Below, in pieces: positions 35,290-47,359 of a DNA stretch of 64,000 bases; position 1 is the first letter of the stretch; each line of letters opens with the position of its first letter. The position numbers and the translations under genes were made by a program. The DNA comes from Branchiostoma floridae. Lineage: Eukaryota > Chordata > Leptocardii > Amphioxiformes > Branchiostomatidae. Below the pieces are notes generated by a model. The model had not been told where the DNA came from and made no database searches. It saw only the letters and a program-made list of their open reading frames with translations. The stretch covers positions 11,730,059 to 11,794,058 of the forward strand of contig NC_049995.1 in assembly GCF_000003815.2 (NCBI RefSeq), read 5' to 3'.

Positions 35290-35964
35290 ATGGCAGAGGC
35301 AGGTGCTGGGTCTCAGAACGTCTGTGATGGGTCTCCTACCGAAGGTTCATGCGACCGGGATACAAGTAAAACCAAGGACCAGCCAACAGCGAGCAAAGCC
35401 AGCTCGGTTAGTCAAACGAAAGCAAACACCCGTGAGAAATCCTACATGTGTGGAGAGTGTGGGTACAGGACATCTTGGAAGTCTAGTTTATCCCGACATA
35501 TGTTAACTCATACAGACGTAAAACCCTACAAGTGTCACAAGTGTGACTATTCTACAGCAAAGAAATGTCAGTTGGATTATCATTTAGCCAAACACACTGG
35601 TAACAAACCCTACATGTGCGGGGAGTGTGGCTATAGGACAGCTCAGAAGTCTAATTTATCCCAACATATGAGAACTCATATCGGTAAAAAACCTTACAAG
35701 TGTGACCAGTGTGACTATTCTACAGCAAGAAAATGTTATTTGGACCAACATCTAGCCAAACACACAGGTGAGAAGCCCTACATGTGTGGGGAATGTGGGT
35801 ACAGGACAGTTCGAAAATCTAACCTATACATACACATGAGAACTCATACAGGTTACAAGCCCTACAAGTGTGACCAGTGTGACTATTCTGCAGCACTGAA
35901 ATGCACTTTGGACCAACATCTAGCCAAACATACTGGTGACAAACACTACATGAGTAGTATATAG
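35290..35964 (+). pseudogene. C2H2 zinc-finger gene I, 5' part, cut by a transposon
   Basis: From ATG 35,290 the frame gives a 50-residue head (no domain recognised) and six C2H2 fingers alternating between two types: CGECGYRT...HMRTH and CDQCDYST...HLAKH. At 35,953 the palindromic element begins. The frame then reads only SSI and stops at 35,964, inside the element. The last native codons are TAC ATG (35,947-35,952), which is also the target duplication. The lost 3' part is at 40,861-41,022. C2H2 arrays of this kind bind DNA in the nucleus. A six-finger truncated protein could still be made. Confidence 0.9.
35947..35952. repeat. Target-site duplication TACATG, left
   Basis: The same 6 bp is found at 40,861-40,866, immediately outside the right end of the palindromic element. 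Confidence 0.85.
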
Positions 35965-36004
35965 TCAGCACGCTGACTATCATTATTCAGGAGCAGGAAG
36001 GAGC

Positions 36005-36202
36005 AGGTCAAAGGTCACACGCTGACTATCATTATTCAGGCGGTGCAGGTCAAAGGTCAGATATTATTTATTCAGGCGCAGGTCAGAGGTCAGATATAAT
36101 TTATTCAGGCGCAGGTCAGGGGTCAGATATCATTTATTCAAGCGCTGGTCATGGGGTCAGAGGTCACATATCATTAATTCAGGTGGAGCAGGTCAGGGGT
36201 CA
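36005..36202 (+). promoter_or_regulatory. Six AGGTCA-type direct repeats (DR1), left arm
   Basis: Paired half-sites with a 1-nt gap start at 36,005, 36,047, 36,080, 36,113, 36,154 and 36,190: AGGTCA-A-AGGTCA (twice), AGGTCA-G-AGGTCA, AGGTCA-G-GGGTCA (twice) and GGGTCA-G-AGGTCA. They lie in degenerate repeats with ATTATTCAGG-type linkers. DR1 is the known binding site of RXR, HNF4 and COUP-TF nuclear receptors; binding here is untested. Confidence 0.75.
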
Positions 36203-36339
36203 GATATCAAATATTCAGGTGGAGAAAGGTAACTATGACAACCGCCACGCCCCCAAATGAACCTCCCCCTCCCCATTTGTGAAAGCCATGTCCTTATTTG
36301 GCCTGGTTCTAATTCTCTATCGTATAAGATAAAGATGAC

Positions 36340-37690
36340 AATGCTCCGGAGTAAGTGAGTAAGTATATTTGTTGTAAGTATGTATATTTGTCCTGTACGT
36401 ACGAACATATACCATCTATATGTACATGCAGTGAAACATTGCTTGGGAGTAACTATACGTGTTGCTCCGGAGTAAAATAAACTGCTCCGGAGTATGCTCC
36501 GGAGTAAGTGAGTAAGTATATTTGTTGTAATAAGTTAGTATATTTGGCATGTACGTACGAACATATGCCATCTATATGTACATGCAATGAACCATTGCTT
36601 TGGAGTAGCTATACGTGTTGCTCCGGAGTACAAAAAACACTGCTCCGGAGTAAAATAAACTGCTCCGGAGTAAAATAAAACTGCTCCGGAGTAAAATAAA
36701 ACTGCTCCGGAGCATTCCGGAGTAAGTGAGTAAGTATATCTGTTGTAAGTAAGTATATTTGTCATGTACATACGAACATATCCCATCTATATGTACATTC
36801 AGTGAAACATTACTTTGGAGTATCTATACGTGTTGCTCCGGAGTAAAAACACTGCTCCGGAGTAAAAATACTGCTCTGGAGTATGCTCCGGAGTAAATGA
36901 GTAAGTATATTTGTTGTAATAAGTTAGTATATTTGTCATGTACGTACGAACATATACCATCTATATGTACATGCAGTAGATCATTGCTTTGGAGTAGCTA
37001 TACGTGTTGCTCCGGAGTACAAAAAACACTGCTCCGGAGTAAAATAAACCGCTCCGGAGTAAAAACACTGCTCCGGAGTAAAAATACTGCTCCGGAGTAT
37101 GCTCCGGAGGAAATGAGTAAGTATATTTGTTGTAATAAGTTAGTATATTTATCATGTACGTACGAACATATACCATCTACATGTACATGCAGTGAAACAT
37201 TACTTTGGAGTAGCTATACGTGTTGCTCCGGAGTAAAATAAAGTGCTCCGGAGTAAAATAAACTGCTCCGGAGTATGCTCCGGAGTAAATGAGTAAGTAT
37301 ATTTCTTATAGGTAAGCAGGTTTGTCATGTTCGTACGGCCATCTATATGTACATGCAGTGAATCATTGCTTTCGAGTAGCTATACGTGTTGCTCCGGAGT
37401 AAAATAAACTGCTCCGGAGTAAAATAAACTGCTCCGGAGTATGCTCCGGAGTAAATGAGTAAGTATATTTCTTATAGGTAAGCAGGTTTGTCATGTTCGT
37501 ACGGCCATCTATATGTACATGCAGTGAATCATTGCTTTCGAGTAGCTATACGTGTTGCTCCGGAGTAAAATAAACTGCTCCGGAGTATGCTCCGGAGTAA
37601 ATGAGTAAATATATTTGTTATAGGTAAGCATATTTTGTCATGTACGTACGGACATATGCCATCTATATGTACATGCAGGAAATCATTGCT
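36340..37690. repeat. CTCCGGAG higher-order satellite, left arm
   Basis: About eight units of 150-220 bp. Each has GAGTAAGTATATTTGTTGTA, a CATGTACGTACGAACATAT block, CATCTATATGTACATGCAGT and a run of 2-5 GCTCCGGAGTAAAATAAACT subrepeats. CTCCGGAG is an 8-bp palindrome. Unit starts are near 36,357, 36,507, 36,728, 36,898, 37,114, 37,288, 37,456 and 37,606. Confidence 0.85.
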
Positions 37691-37915
37691 TTGTAGTAAC
37701 CTTGTACGTGTCTGTTATGTAGGCATATATCAACACAACACAAAATACACTTGTGTACGGTGATCCTGTTTATTTCTTAACACTTTACTATCACTTGACG
37801 GCGATCAAAATTGTATTACGGAATTCATAACCAACGCACATGTCGTCCTATGTGTCAAACATGGTATCACATTAGGAAAGAAAAATTGTACTGCAAGCAA
37901 TATGGCGACCTCACA

Positions 37916-38551
37916 TTACTTCAGGACGAGGTAACCATATTTTTTCATCAATGTCTGTTCTGGGACCCAGTTCTTGCTGTGTACAATCTCATTACTGTAA
38001 CGAGGCAACGCAGCGAACTCTATCAGATAAAACTTTTTGCCAGCGCGCTTCGTCTGTTTGATGACACGTTGTGGAACATCGCCTGGCTGGTGAGGTAGTG
38101 CGATGGACCAGTCTCGATAGAGTGTCCACTCCTCCTCGTCACCGCTGTGGTAGCCGCTGTCGTAGCCGGTACATTCACTTTCATCAGATGATACCGTCCC
38201 GGAGGACACATCTGTCCCTGTATCACTCTCGGAACCACTTTGGTCGCTGTCGGTTTCTGATGTGGAGTCTCCCTGCTCGGAGCCCATCACAGATTCGGCG
38301 TCTGAGACGCTTTCTTCATCTTGTGACGCCGTCGAATCCCCATCTTCGGAACCAACCGTGTCCGTATCGTGTTCAGATGACACGTCGGAGTCGTCGAAAA
38401 CATCGCGCTCTCGGTAAGAGCCCGTCTCGGCATCAACGACGACTTCTCCCGAGGCAACACCTGACTTGTCTCGGTGTTTTCTTTCCAGATGACGCTCGAG
38501 GTTGAACGCACGATCAAATTCCCGATCACAAATTTCGCAGACATGAGGCAT
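37916..38551 (-). CDS. C2H2-acidic-chromo-like protein, left-arm copy
   Basis: A 211-aa protein starting at the ATG just before PHVCEICDREF; an in-frame ATG at 38,617 would add 22 residues. Residues 4-26 are a C2H2 finger (C-x2-C-x12-H-x4-H). Residues about 30-140 are rich in D, E, S and T, with repeated SD/SE sites suited to CK2. The C-terminus (GKKFYLIEFAALP...NWVPEQTL) has the spacing of a chromodomain: basic residues, YL-phi-phi, then W-x-P-E. A DNA- and chromatin-binding role is inference. It lies inside the palindromic element and reads outward. It is near-identical to the right-arm copy. Confidence 0.75.
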   Translation of the reverse strand: MPHVCEICDREFDRAFNLERHLERKHRDKSGVASGEVVVDAETGSYRERDVFDDSDVSSEHDTDTVGSEDGDSTASQDEESVSDAESVMGSEQGDSTSETDSDQSGSESDTGTDVSSGTVSSDESECTGYDSGYHSGDEEEWTLYRDWSIALPHQPGDVPQRVIKQTKRAGKKFYLIEFAALPRYSNEIVHSKNWVPEQTLMKKYGYLVLK

Positions 38552-38679
38552 ACTTTTTGTTCGGTGGATAGAAGGGAAATGATAAGGTATCAATGTGCAC
38601 ACATATATTTGTCGCACATGAAAGTTTTTAAGGGATCGTACGTTTATCTCGTATACACCCTGGATGCATCTACGTTTCA

Positions 38680-39018
38680 NNNNNNNNNNNNNNNNNNNNN
38701 NNNNNNNNNNNNNNNNNNNNNNNNNNNNNNNNNNNNNNNNNNNNNNNNNNNNNNNNNNNNNNNNNNNNNNNNNNNNNNNNNNNNNNNNNNNNNNNNNNNN
38801 NNNNNNNNNNNNNNNNNNNNNNNNNNNNNNNNNNNNNNNNNNNNNNNNNNNNNNNNNNNNNNNNNNNNNNNNNNNNNNNNNNNNNNNNNNNNNNNNNNNN
38901 NNNNNNNNNNNNNNNNNNNNNNNNNNNNNNNNNNNNNNNNNNNNNNNNNNNNNNNNNNNNNNNNNNNNNNNNNNNNNNNNNNNNNNNNNNNNNNNNNNNN
39001 NNNNNNNNNNNNNNNNNN
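38680..39018. other. Assembly gap (339 N) at the palindrome centre
   Basis: Run of N between the two arms. The arms still match up to the left edge (ACGTAGATGCAT), so the gap marks the symmetry centre. Confidence 1.
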
Positions 39019-39186
39019 TTCATTCACGACAACAATATTTCAATACCACGTATGCAGTTACGGCATACGTAGATGCATGATGTATACGAGATAAACGTAC
39101 GATCCCTTAAAAACTTTCATGTGCGACAAATATATGTGTGCACATTGATACCTTATCATTTCCCTTCTGTCCACCGAACAAAAAGT

Positions 39187-39822
39187 ATGCCTCATGTCTG
39201 CGAAATTTGTGATCGGGAATTTGATCGTGCGTTCAACCTCGAGCGTCATCTGGAAAGAAAACACCGAGACAAGTCAGGTGTTGCCTCGGGAGAAGTCGTC
39301 GTTGATGCCGAGACGGGCTCTTACCGAGAGCGCGATGTTTTCGACGACTCCGACGTGTCATCTGAACACGATACGGACACGGTTGGTTCCGAAGATGGGG
39401 ATTCGACGGCGTCACAAGATGAAGAAAGCGTCTCAGACGCCGAATCTGTGATGGGCTCCGAGCAGGGAGACTCCACATCAGAAACCGACAGCGACCAAAG
39501 TGGTTCCGAGAGTGATACAGGGACAGATGTGTCCTCCGGGACGGTATCATCTGATGAAAGTGAATGTACCGGCTACGACAGCGGCTACCACAGCGGTGAC
39601 GAGGAGGAGTGGACACTCTATCGAGACTGGTCCATCGCACTACCTCACCAGCCAGGCGATGTTCCACAACGTGTCATCAAACAGACGAAGCGCGCTGGCA
39701 AAAAGTTTTATCTGATAGAGTTCGCTGCGTTGCCTCGTTACAGTAATGAGATTGTACACAGCAAGAACTGGGTCCCAGAACAGACATTGATGAAAAAATA
39801 TGGTTACCTCGTCCTGAAGTAA
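39187..39822 (+). CDS. C2H2-acidic-chromo-like protein, right-arm copy
   Basis: The mirror copy of the gene at 37,916-38,551 has the same length (211 aa) and the same visible protein sequence. The only residue change I see is upstream of the chosen ATG (SVHRTKS against SIHRTKS). An upstream in-frame ATG at 39,073 is possible but lies in the poorly conserved centre. Both genes run away from the centre, so one central promoter could drive both. Keeping two identical open copies suggests recent insertion or conversion between arms. Confidence 0.75.
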   Translation: MPHVCEICDREFDRAFNLERHLERKHRDKSGVASGEVVVDAETGSYRERDVFDDSDVSSEHDTDTVGSEDGDSTASQDEESVSDAESVMGSEQGDSTSETDSDQSGSESDTGTDVSSGTVSSDESECTGYDSGYHSGDEEEWTLYRDWSIALPHQPGDVPQRVIKQTKRAGKKFYLIEFAALPRYSNEIVHSKNWVPEQTLMKKYGYLVLK

Positions 39823-40039
39823 TGTGAGGTCGCCATATTGCTTGCAGTACAATTTTTCTTTCCTAATGTGATACCATGTTTGACACATAGGACGACATGT
39901 GCGTTGGTTATGAATTCCGTAATACAATTTTGATCGCCGTCAAGTGATAGTAAAGTGTTAAGAAATAAACAGGATCACCGTACACAAGTGTATTTTGTGT
40001 TGTGTTGATATATGCCTACATAACAGACACGTACAAGGT

Positions 40040-40472
40040 TACTACAAAGCAATGATTTCCTGCATGTACATATAGATGGCATATGTCCGTACGTACATGA
40101 CAAAATATGCTTACCTATAACAAATATATTTACTCATTTACTCCGGAGCATACTCCGGAGCAGTTTATTTTACTCCGGAGCAACACGTATAGCTACTCGA
40201 AAGCAATGATTCACTGCATGTACATATAGATGGCCGTACGAACATGACAAATCTGCTTACCTATAAGAAATATACTTACTCATTTACTCCGGAGCATACT
40301 CCGGAGCAGTTTATTTTACTCCGGAGCAGTGTTTTTTGTACTCCGGAGCAACACGTATAGCTACTCCCAAGCAATGTTTCACTGCATGTACATATAGATG
40401 GTATATGTTCGTACGTACAGGACAAATATACATACTTACAACAAATATACTTACTCACTTACTCCGGAGCAT
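40040..40472. repeat. CTCCGGAG higher-order satellite, right arm
   Basis: The same higher-order unit as at 36,340-37,690, inverted, but only about three units. This accounts for most of the length difference between arms. Confidence 0.85.
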
Positions 40473-40610
40473 TGTCATCTTTATCTTATACGATAGAGAA
40501 TTAGAACCAGGCCAAATAAGGACATGGCTTTCACAAATGGGGAGGGGGAGGTTCATTTGGGGGCGTGGCGGTTGTCATAGTTACCTTTCTCCACCTGAAT
40601 ATTTGATATC

Positions 40611-40808
40611 TGACCCCTGACCTGCTCCACCTGAATTAATGATATGTGACCTCTGACCCCATGACCAGCGCTTGAATAAATGATATCTGACCCCTGACCT
40701 GCGCCTGAATAAATTATATCTGACCTCTGACCTGCGCCTGAATAAATAATATCTGACCTTTGACCTGCACCGCCTGAATAATGATAGTCAGCGTGTGACC
40801 TTTGACCT
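40611..40808 (-). promoter_or_regulatory. Six AGGTCA-type direct repeats (DR1), right arm
   Basis: Mirror of the left array, with TGACCYYTGACCT motifs. It is the same 198-bp length as 36,005-36,202 and has six pairs, all with 1-nt spacing. Confidence 0.75.
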
Positions 40809-40860
40809 GCTCCTTCCTGCTCCTGAATAATGATAGTCAGCGTGCTGACTATATACTACT

Positions 40861-41022
40861 TACATGTGTGGGGAGTGTGGGTACAGGTCAACTCTGAAGT
40901 CTTCCTTATCTCGACATATGAGAACTCATACCGGTGAAAAACCCTACAAATGTGACCAGTGTGACTATTCTGCAGCAGAGAAAGGCAATTTGGACCGACA
41001 TCTTAGACAACACAAACAGTAA
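40861..41022 (+). pseudogene. C2H2 zinc-finger gene I, 3' part
   Basis: Begins with the duplicated TACATG and continues directly with TGT GGG GAG TGT: two fingers (CGECGYRSTLKSSLSRHMRTH-type and CDQCDYSAAEKGNLDRH-type), then HLRQHKQ and TAA at 41,020-41,022. Joined to TAC ATG at 35,947 it is in frame and completes an 8-finger protein. As it stands it has no start of its own. Confidence 0.9.
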
Positions 41023-42265
41023 CTAGAAAGGCCGACATTTGCTTAAGAGCAAATACAGCATATTTCAGCCATACCCCTTCCCACGCAACATTGGACTGTT
41101 CCAAATCACCCCTGCGCAAAAATGGAACATCCTCTTAACAGTACATTATCCCCCAAAGTGGACTGGTATTGTGAATTGATTCCAGGTAAAAACAGAGCTT
41201 GCTTCTATTTTTCAGAAAATGACAATAATCACACCTTCCATTCAGAAAATTTTCATCATGACTGAAAATTGTTGAATGACTTCATGTCATGTCATTAAAA
41301 ATTTTCAGTACGATAACTAGGTGTAAGTTTAAAAAAGTATAAGCTCCTTGTGATGTGGGTACATTTATTATTGCAGTGAACTTTTTTTTATTCAAGTAGG
41401 GCATACGATTTAATAATTATCAAGCAGGTGCAGGTACTGTAGGAGCGTTTGTTTTCTTCAAGCTGTAAAACTGTTAAACTGTTTTACTTTGTATGCAATC
41501 AGCCATCGAGCCTATTCTTATTTTAGTTTAACAACTTCCTGCCAGACCCGGAAGATACGATTGAACCTTGTTCGAGGATTTATTTTCGTCTGTCTGGTCA
41601 GTCTGTTCATACCCTCGAGGCTGGCACTGAGAGTGTTTTATTGGGCTGAAACTCTGGCAGTTTAAAGTTACTTACAATTTAAATGTTCAACTTCAAAGTT
41701 TATGTCAAACAACAACAGCACTAGGAAATGTGGCCACTATAGACAGGTGGTCACTATAGAGAAAATGCTGATCTATTGACTAGGAGCCATACGTTACACA
41801 TGATCATTAATCATATAAACATTGCACAGGTAAGCCAATTGTTTAGATGTACAATTAAGTTCAAATAATTCTGAAGAGAAATATTGATGAGAAAATAATC
41901 ATTCTCGCCACTGTCTAATTATAATTACGTATCAAAACTAAACGCAGATTTTCTAACTAACGCACCTTTCCCCGACTTCATCAAAGGACCGCCGGCTATC
42001 AATCAAACACGGCTGTTGATTAGACTTAGAGTTTCAAACAGCCATGTGCTGTGTGCCAGTTGACAGCGAACTTCATGCTACGTGATGTTTTACATTGCTT
42101 GGACCTTCTTTCCTACAGCGGTGCTTCTACAAAATATTTAGACTGTAACACTGAGTCCCACATGTTTTATAGAATAGAATTTGACGCAGAACAGCGTTTT
42201 TTGCTGGGTATTTTTCTTGAAACATGTTCGTGGGAATATCAGCGAGGCGGCGACGTAGGGATATC
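41023..42265. other. Spacer after finger gene I
   Basis: AT-rich; short inverted GAAAATTTTC motifs near 41,245. No gene recognised. Confidence 0.4.
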
Positions 42266-43020
42266 AGACCGTCAACAAAAGTCGCACGGCGGCTAACGGC
42301 GCATCGAAGATACTAGCGCTATAAATAAGCGCTTCAACTAAGGATGGCAACCCGTACAATATTTTTGTATACTGTTGAGCTAAGTAAAGTTTGTTGTTTA
42401 TGAGGTTTTAGTTGTCTTTGAAGCTTTGACCCGAAATATTTTAAATTCAAACTGCTGAAGAGAAGTAAGTGACTGCTACGATTATCGTAGATATGGCCCT
42501 AAAAAAACTGATAAAAGAAGCCTTCTCAATAGTCTAAAATGCAAGAGCTTCCGGGGGGGCTTCGCCCACCTGGGTCCCCCCCCCCCCCCCCCCCGAGAGA
42601 TCGGTCCGGCCCCTGGACCCCGCCAGGGACATTCGGCGGCCCCCGGACCCCTGTCCGACGCTTTGAAAAAATCCTGGCGAAAAGTCTGTACGGCCTGAGT
42701 CTTCAAGTTAACGTTTTGTGTGGTCCCGCTTATGAATATTAATTAGCCTTCGCTTTCCTCTTCGCTGATTGGCTGAACCATTAATTGAATTAACTCTTCC
42801 TGCCGGCTAGACGCAGGTGCAGATGTCGGCTCTGTGGGGTGAACGTCCGAAAGATCATGGCATGGAGAACGAAAGAAAACCAATTTCCCCTAAAAAAAGT
42901 GCTGTAATTAAGCCTTTTACAGTACTTTAAGCCAAAAATTTTACTTGGATCATTTTACCAACTATCTTATGCCTATCTATACCAAATGTTACTCATACCA
43001 GGGTACAGGGGTGCAAAATA
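42266..43020. repeat. Direct duplication, unit 1
   Basis: Begins AGACCGTCAACAAAAGTCGC, includes GACTGCTACGATTATCGTAG, a C run and GGGGCTTCGCC block near 42,555, and TATGAATATTAATTAGCCTT with GCTGATTGGCT. It ends with one ACCAGGGTACAGGGG block. Unit 2 starts 765 bp later. Confidence 0.6.
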
Positions 43021-43030
43021 TACCGTTATA

Positions 43031-43592
43031 AGACCGTCAACAACAGTCGCACGGAGCTAACAGCGCAGCGAAAATACCATCGCTAGCGTTTCAACTTCGG
43101 ATAACAAGTTATAAGTACTGTTGAACTCAGTAACATTAAAGTTTGTTTTTAGTTGCCTTTGACGGTTTGACCTGAAATAGTGTTACGCTAAACTCCTGAA
43201 GAGAAGTTAAGTGACTGCTGTGATTATCATAGATATGCCCCTAAGAACTGATACAATATAAAGCCTTCTGAATAGTGTAAAATGCGAGAGCCTTAGGCGG
43301 GCTTCGCTCCCCCTGGCGGGAACACTGCTATATACGGGATCATGAGGCCCCGCTTATGAATATTAATTAGCCTTTGGCCTCCTCTTCGCTGATTGGCTAG
43401 GTCTTTGATTCAATCAACTCTCCGGCTGACGCGCACAGGTGTGGCTCTGTGCGGGGTCACGGAAGGTCACGTCAGGAGGCCAAAAGAAAACAAATTTCCC
43501 CTCAGAAAAGTGCCAAAATTAATCATTTTAAAGTTGTTTATGTCAAAAATTTGACTTGAATCTTGTTACCAAGTATCTAATGCCTATCTATA
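43031..43592. repeat. Direct duplication, unit 2
   Basis: A diverged copy of 42,266-43,020, in the same order and orientation (AGACCGTCAACAACAGTCGC through TATGAATATTAATTAGCCTT). It runs into the 163-bp array. The copies differ by many indels, so the duplication or double insertion is old. Confidence 0.6.
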
Positions 43593-44215
43593 CCAAATTT
43601 CAGGTCATTTAATTGTAATACCAGGGTACAGGAGCCAAAAGTGTCCTTTTTTGGTCAAAAATTGGCCAAAAATCGCAAAAATAAGCATTTTGTTGCACTG
43701 TACACCAAAAGTGTTATTGAATTTATATGAAGGTATTATCAAGGCACATCTGTGTCAAATTTCAGCTCATTTGGTTGTAATACCAGGGTACAGGGGCCAA
43801 AAGTGTCCTTTTTTGGTCAAAAATTGGTCAAAAAATCGCAAAAATAAGCATTTTGTTGTACTGTACACCAAAAGTGTTATCGAATTTATATGGGGGCATT
43901 ATCAAGGCACATCTCTGTCAAATTTCAGCTCATTTGGTTGTAATACCAGGGTACAGGGGCCAAAATATACAGTTTTGGTCTAAAATTGACCAAAAAAATC
44001 TCAATAAAATCATTTTAGAGGCAGATATGAAAAAAACTGAGAAAAAAGCATCAAGGTATTGGCCCATTCTACCCCTGTGCCAAATTTCAGGTCATTCGGT
44101 CCAGGAACGGCAGAGATGAATCACTTTGAAGATTTGACAGGAGAAAGAAGAAAGAAAGAAAGAAACATTACGAATACAATATATTTCACCATACTATGTA
44201 TGGCTGAAATATAAT
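43593..44215. repeat. 163-bp tandem array plus (GAAA)n end
   Basis: CAAATTTCAGSTCATTYGGT blocks start at 43,593, 43,756, 43,919 and 44,081, so the period is 162-163 bp. Each unit carries ACCAGGGTACAGG and TTTTTGGTCAAAAATTG. It ends with TTTGACAGGAG-(AAAGAAAG)n and a TATTTCACCATACTATGTAT hairpin-like end, which looks like the terminus of a dispersed element. Confidence 0.65.
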
Positions 44216-44217
44216 AA

Positions 44218-44375
44218 AAAACCCTACATGTGTGGGGAGTGTGGCTGCAGGACAACTCGGAAGACTACCTTGCTGAACATATGAGGATTCATAGAGGTGA
44301 AAAACTCAACAAATGTGACCAGTGCGACTATATTCTGCAGCACACAAAAATCTTCTTTGTACAACCAACACATTA
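44218..44375 (+). pseudogene. C2H2 finger remnant of the gene I type
   Basis: Reads AACCCTACATGTGTGGGGAG (YMCGECG), then GTGACCAGTGCGACTAT (CDQCDY), as in gene I. It breaks after about 20 codons by a lost base and a TGA, and has no start. It is a dead tail of a second copy of the gene I family. Confidence 0.75.
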
Positions 44376-44717
44376 TTGAGGAGTGTGATTTAGAACATCT
44401 ACGAAAATTTCTTTATCTGCACCGATAGCGTACCAGTGTTGTATATCATCTAGCTGTACATTCATGATAAACTCTGAATGCGTAATAGCGACAGAAATCA
44501 CCCACTGTAATGTAACTGTTTTGGCAGCAGCTTCATGTAACGGCCATATCACTTGGAACTGCAGACCAATAAAAGCATATTATCCATCCCATCATTGCCA
44601 TCTATCAAGCAGGGGCACTAACGTACAAGTCATCATAACCATAAATCGAGCGTCTTTCGTATTAATTATTCTACATCTTGTCTCTACAGAATTCGAAGTT
44701 CCACCAAATAAACAAGG

Positions 44718-45989
<1,272 letters not shown>

Positions 45990-47359
45990 GAAGTACAAGA
46001 GAGATGATGGTCTAGTAGTGAATTTAAAGTATTTCATGTCAACGTCAACATACTTTGTAGATATAAGTACGTTTTGATTACATTTCGTCGGGGTATTATA
46101 TTGGGTATCTTACCTACTTTGTTGTTCAGGTTCACTGGGAAAATTATCAATATCAATCCTTCTGAGTATTTGTCAGTTGATTTCAGATTTTTGCTAGGTT
46201 GCCTATTTATATAGTAGAACCATGCAATTGTATATTGTTAGATTTTGTTACATATCAAATTTGTTTATATTAACCCACACGTTATTTGTTCCTAACTTGT
46301 TTATTTAGTGTTGAGTATTCTTTAAATAGTAGTGATGTTGTTATAAGTTTTATGCTTTCATAGAATATAGCCATGATAATAGGAGAACTGTTGAAATCAG
46401 TTGTACTTGTGCTACGGAAGACTGTTCTTATCACTATTGATCTCTTGAGGAATATAGCATTGTTCATTAATTGTACCAATGTGCATGTAGTAGTTCACTT
46501 TAGCTTTCAGGGGCCCGTTACACCAGTCTAGTTTAGGTAGATAGATGTTGTTTTTTCTTTAGTTTCTTGGGTTTGTAAATATGTAGCAAAGTATGTTCTG
46601 TCAACAAGTGAATTGGGACAAATTTGAAATTCCGATGTATAACAACTAAGGGTCGATAAGATTGTAACATAAAGATAACATAACATCAATCTAATCATGA
46701 GAGGTCAGTTTTATCTAGTGATGTTACAATCAATAACCATTTGTAAAATGTATTTGAGTTAATTAACTTTGGTATAAGCGTAATTGTTTTTTTTTGTTAC
46801 ATTCATTGTTTTGCATGTCATTTATTATTTTTCAATAAAGCTGTAGAGATTTCATTTGATGAATCAGATTTTTGTATTTTCCACTGACATCACAATGAAA
46901 ATTTCTTTTGCAGTATATTGAATAGAAAGGCGCTAGTGTGTCATTATTGAACTTGTTTTTTTCCGACTCCACCACTTAGATTTCATAATGAAGACAAACG
47001 TCTGCATCAGTTTTGAGGTTTTTTTTGTAGATCCCAGGAAGCCATCCATGTAATGGACTGACCATTGCCTTATTACAGAAAAAAACATTAAAAAAACAGT
47101 AAAATGTTTGACATTTTTAGCCTCGGAGAAAGATACTCCATCTCTGCAAATCGCATAAAGAGTTGGGGAAATGCCGTAAATTGCAAACAAAAAAGCATAT
47201 CGAAAAATGGTAACTAATTGTATAGAATAGCAAAGTCAATTCCACAAGTCAAATAAGCTATGGAAGAGCAAAAATGAAGAATCCTTTGTTCTGTATATAT
47301 CATATTCTATGTGTTTATTGATTCGCCAACATTTCTGGCCACGTACTCAGATTTCATAA
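45990..47359 (+). other. 3' UTR and spacer after finger gene II
   Basis: Paralogous to the sequence after gene IV (for example GCTACGGAAGACTG, TCATTAATTGTACCAATGT). AATAAA at 46,834-46,839. No other gene. Confidence 0.55.

Larger units (their letters stand above)
35953..40860. mobile_element. 4.9-kb palindromic transposon with giant inverted arms, Polinton-like ends
   Basis: The left end AGTAGTATATAGTCAGCACG is repeated inverted at the right end. The match continues through both arms to the central gap: left arm 35,953-38,679, right arm about 39,060-40,860. Flanks are a perfect 6-bp duplication, and removing the element restores the host finger frame, so both junctions are real. Arm order is DR1 half-site array, CTCCGGAG satellite, then the 211-aa gene pointing outward from the centre. 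The arms differ mainly in satellite copy number (about 8 against 3). 6-bp duplications and AG...CT ends are known for Polintons/Mavericks, but no polymerase, integrase, protease or capsid gene is present. It could be a non-autonomous fold-back derivative, or a larger element whose middle is hidden in a mis-sized gap. Confidence 0.88.

Noticed and set aside
35953-40860. Palindrome as a pure assembly artefact
   Set aside because: Both junctions carry the same 6-bp duplication and continue in frame into different parts of one gene, and the arms differ in satellite number. An artefact at the centre or in gap size remains possible.
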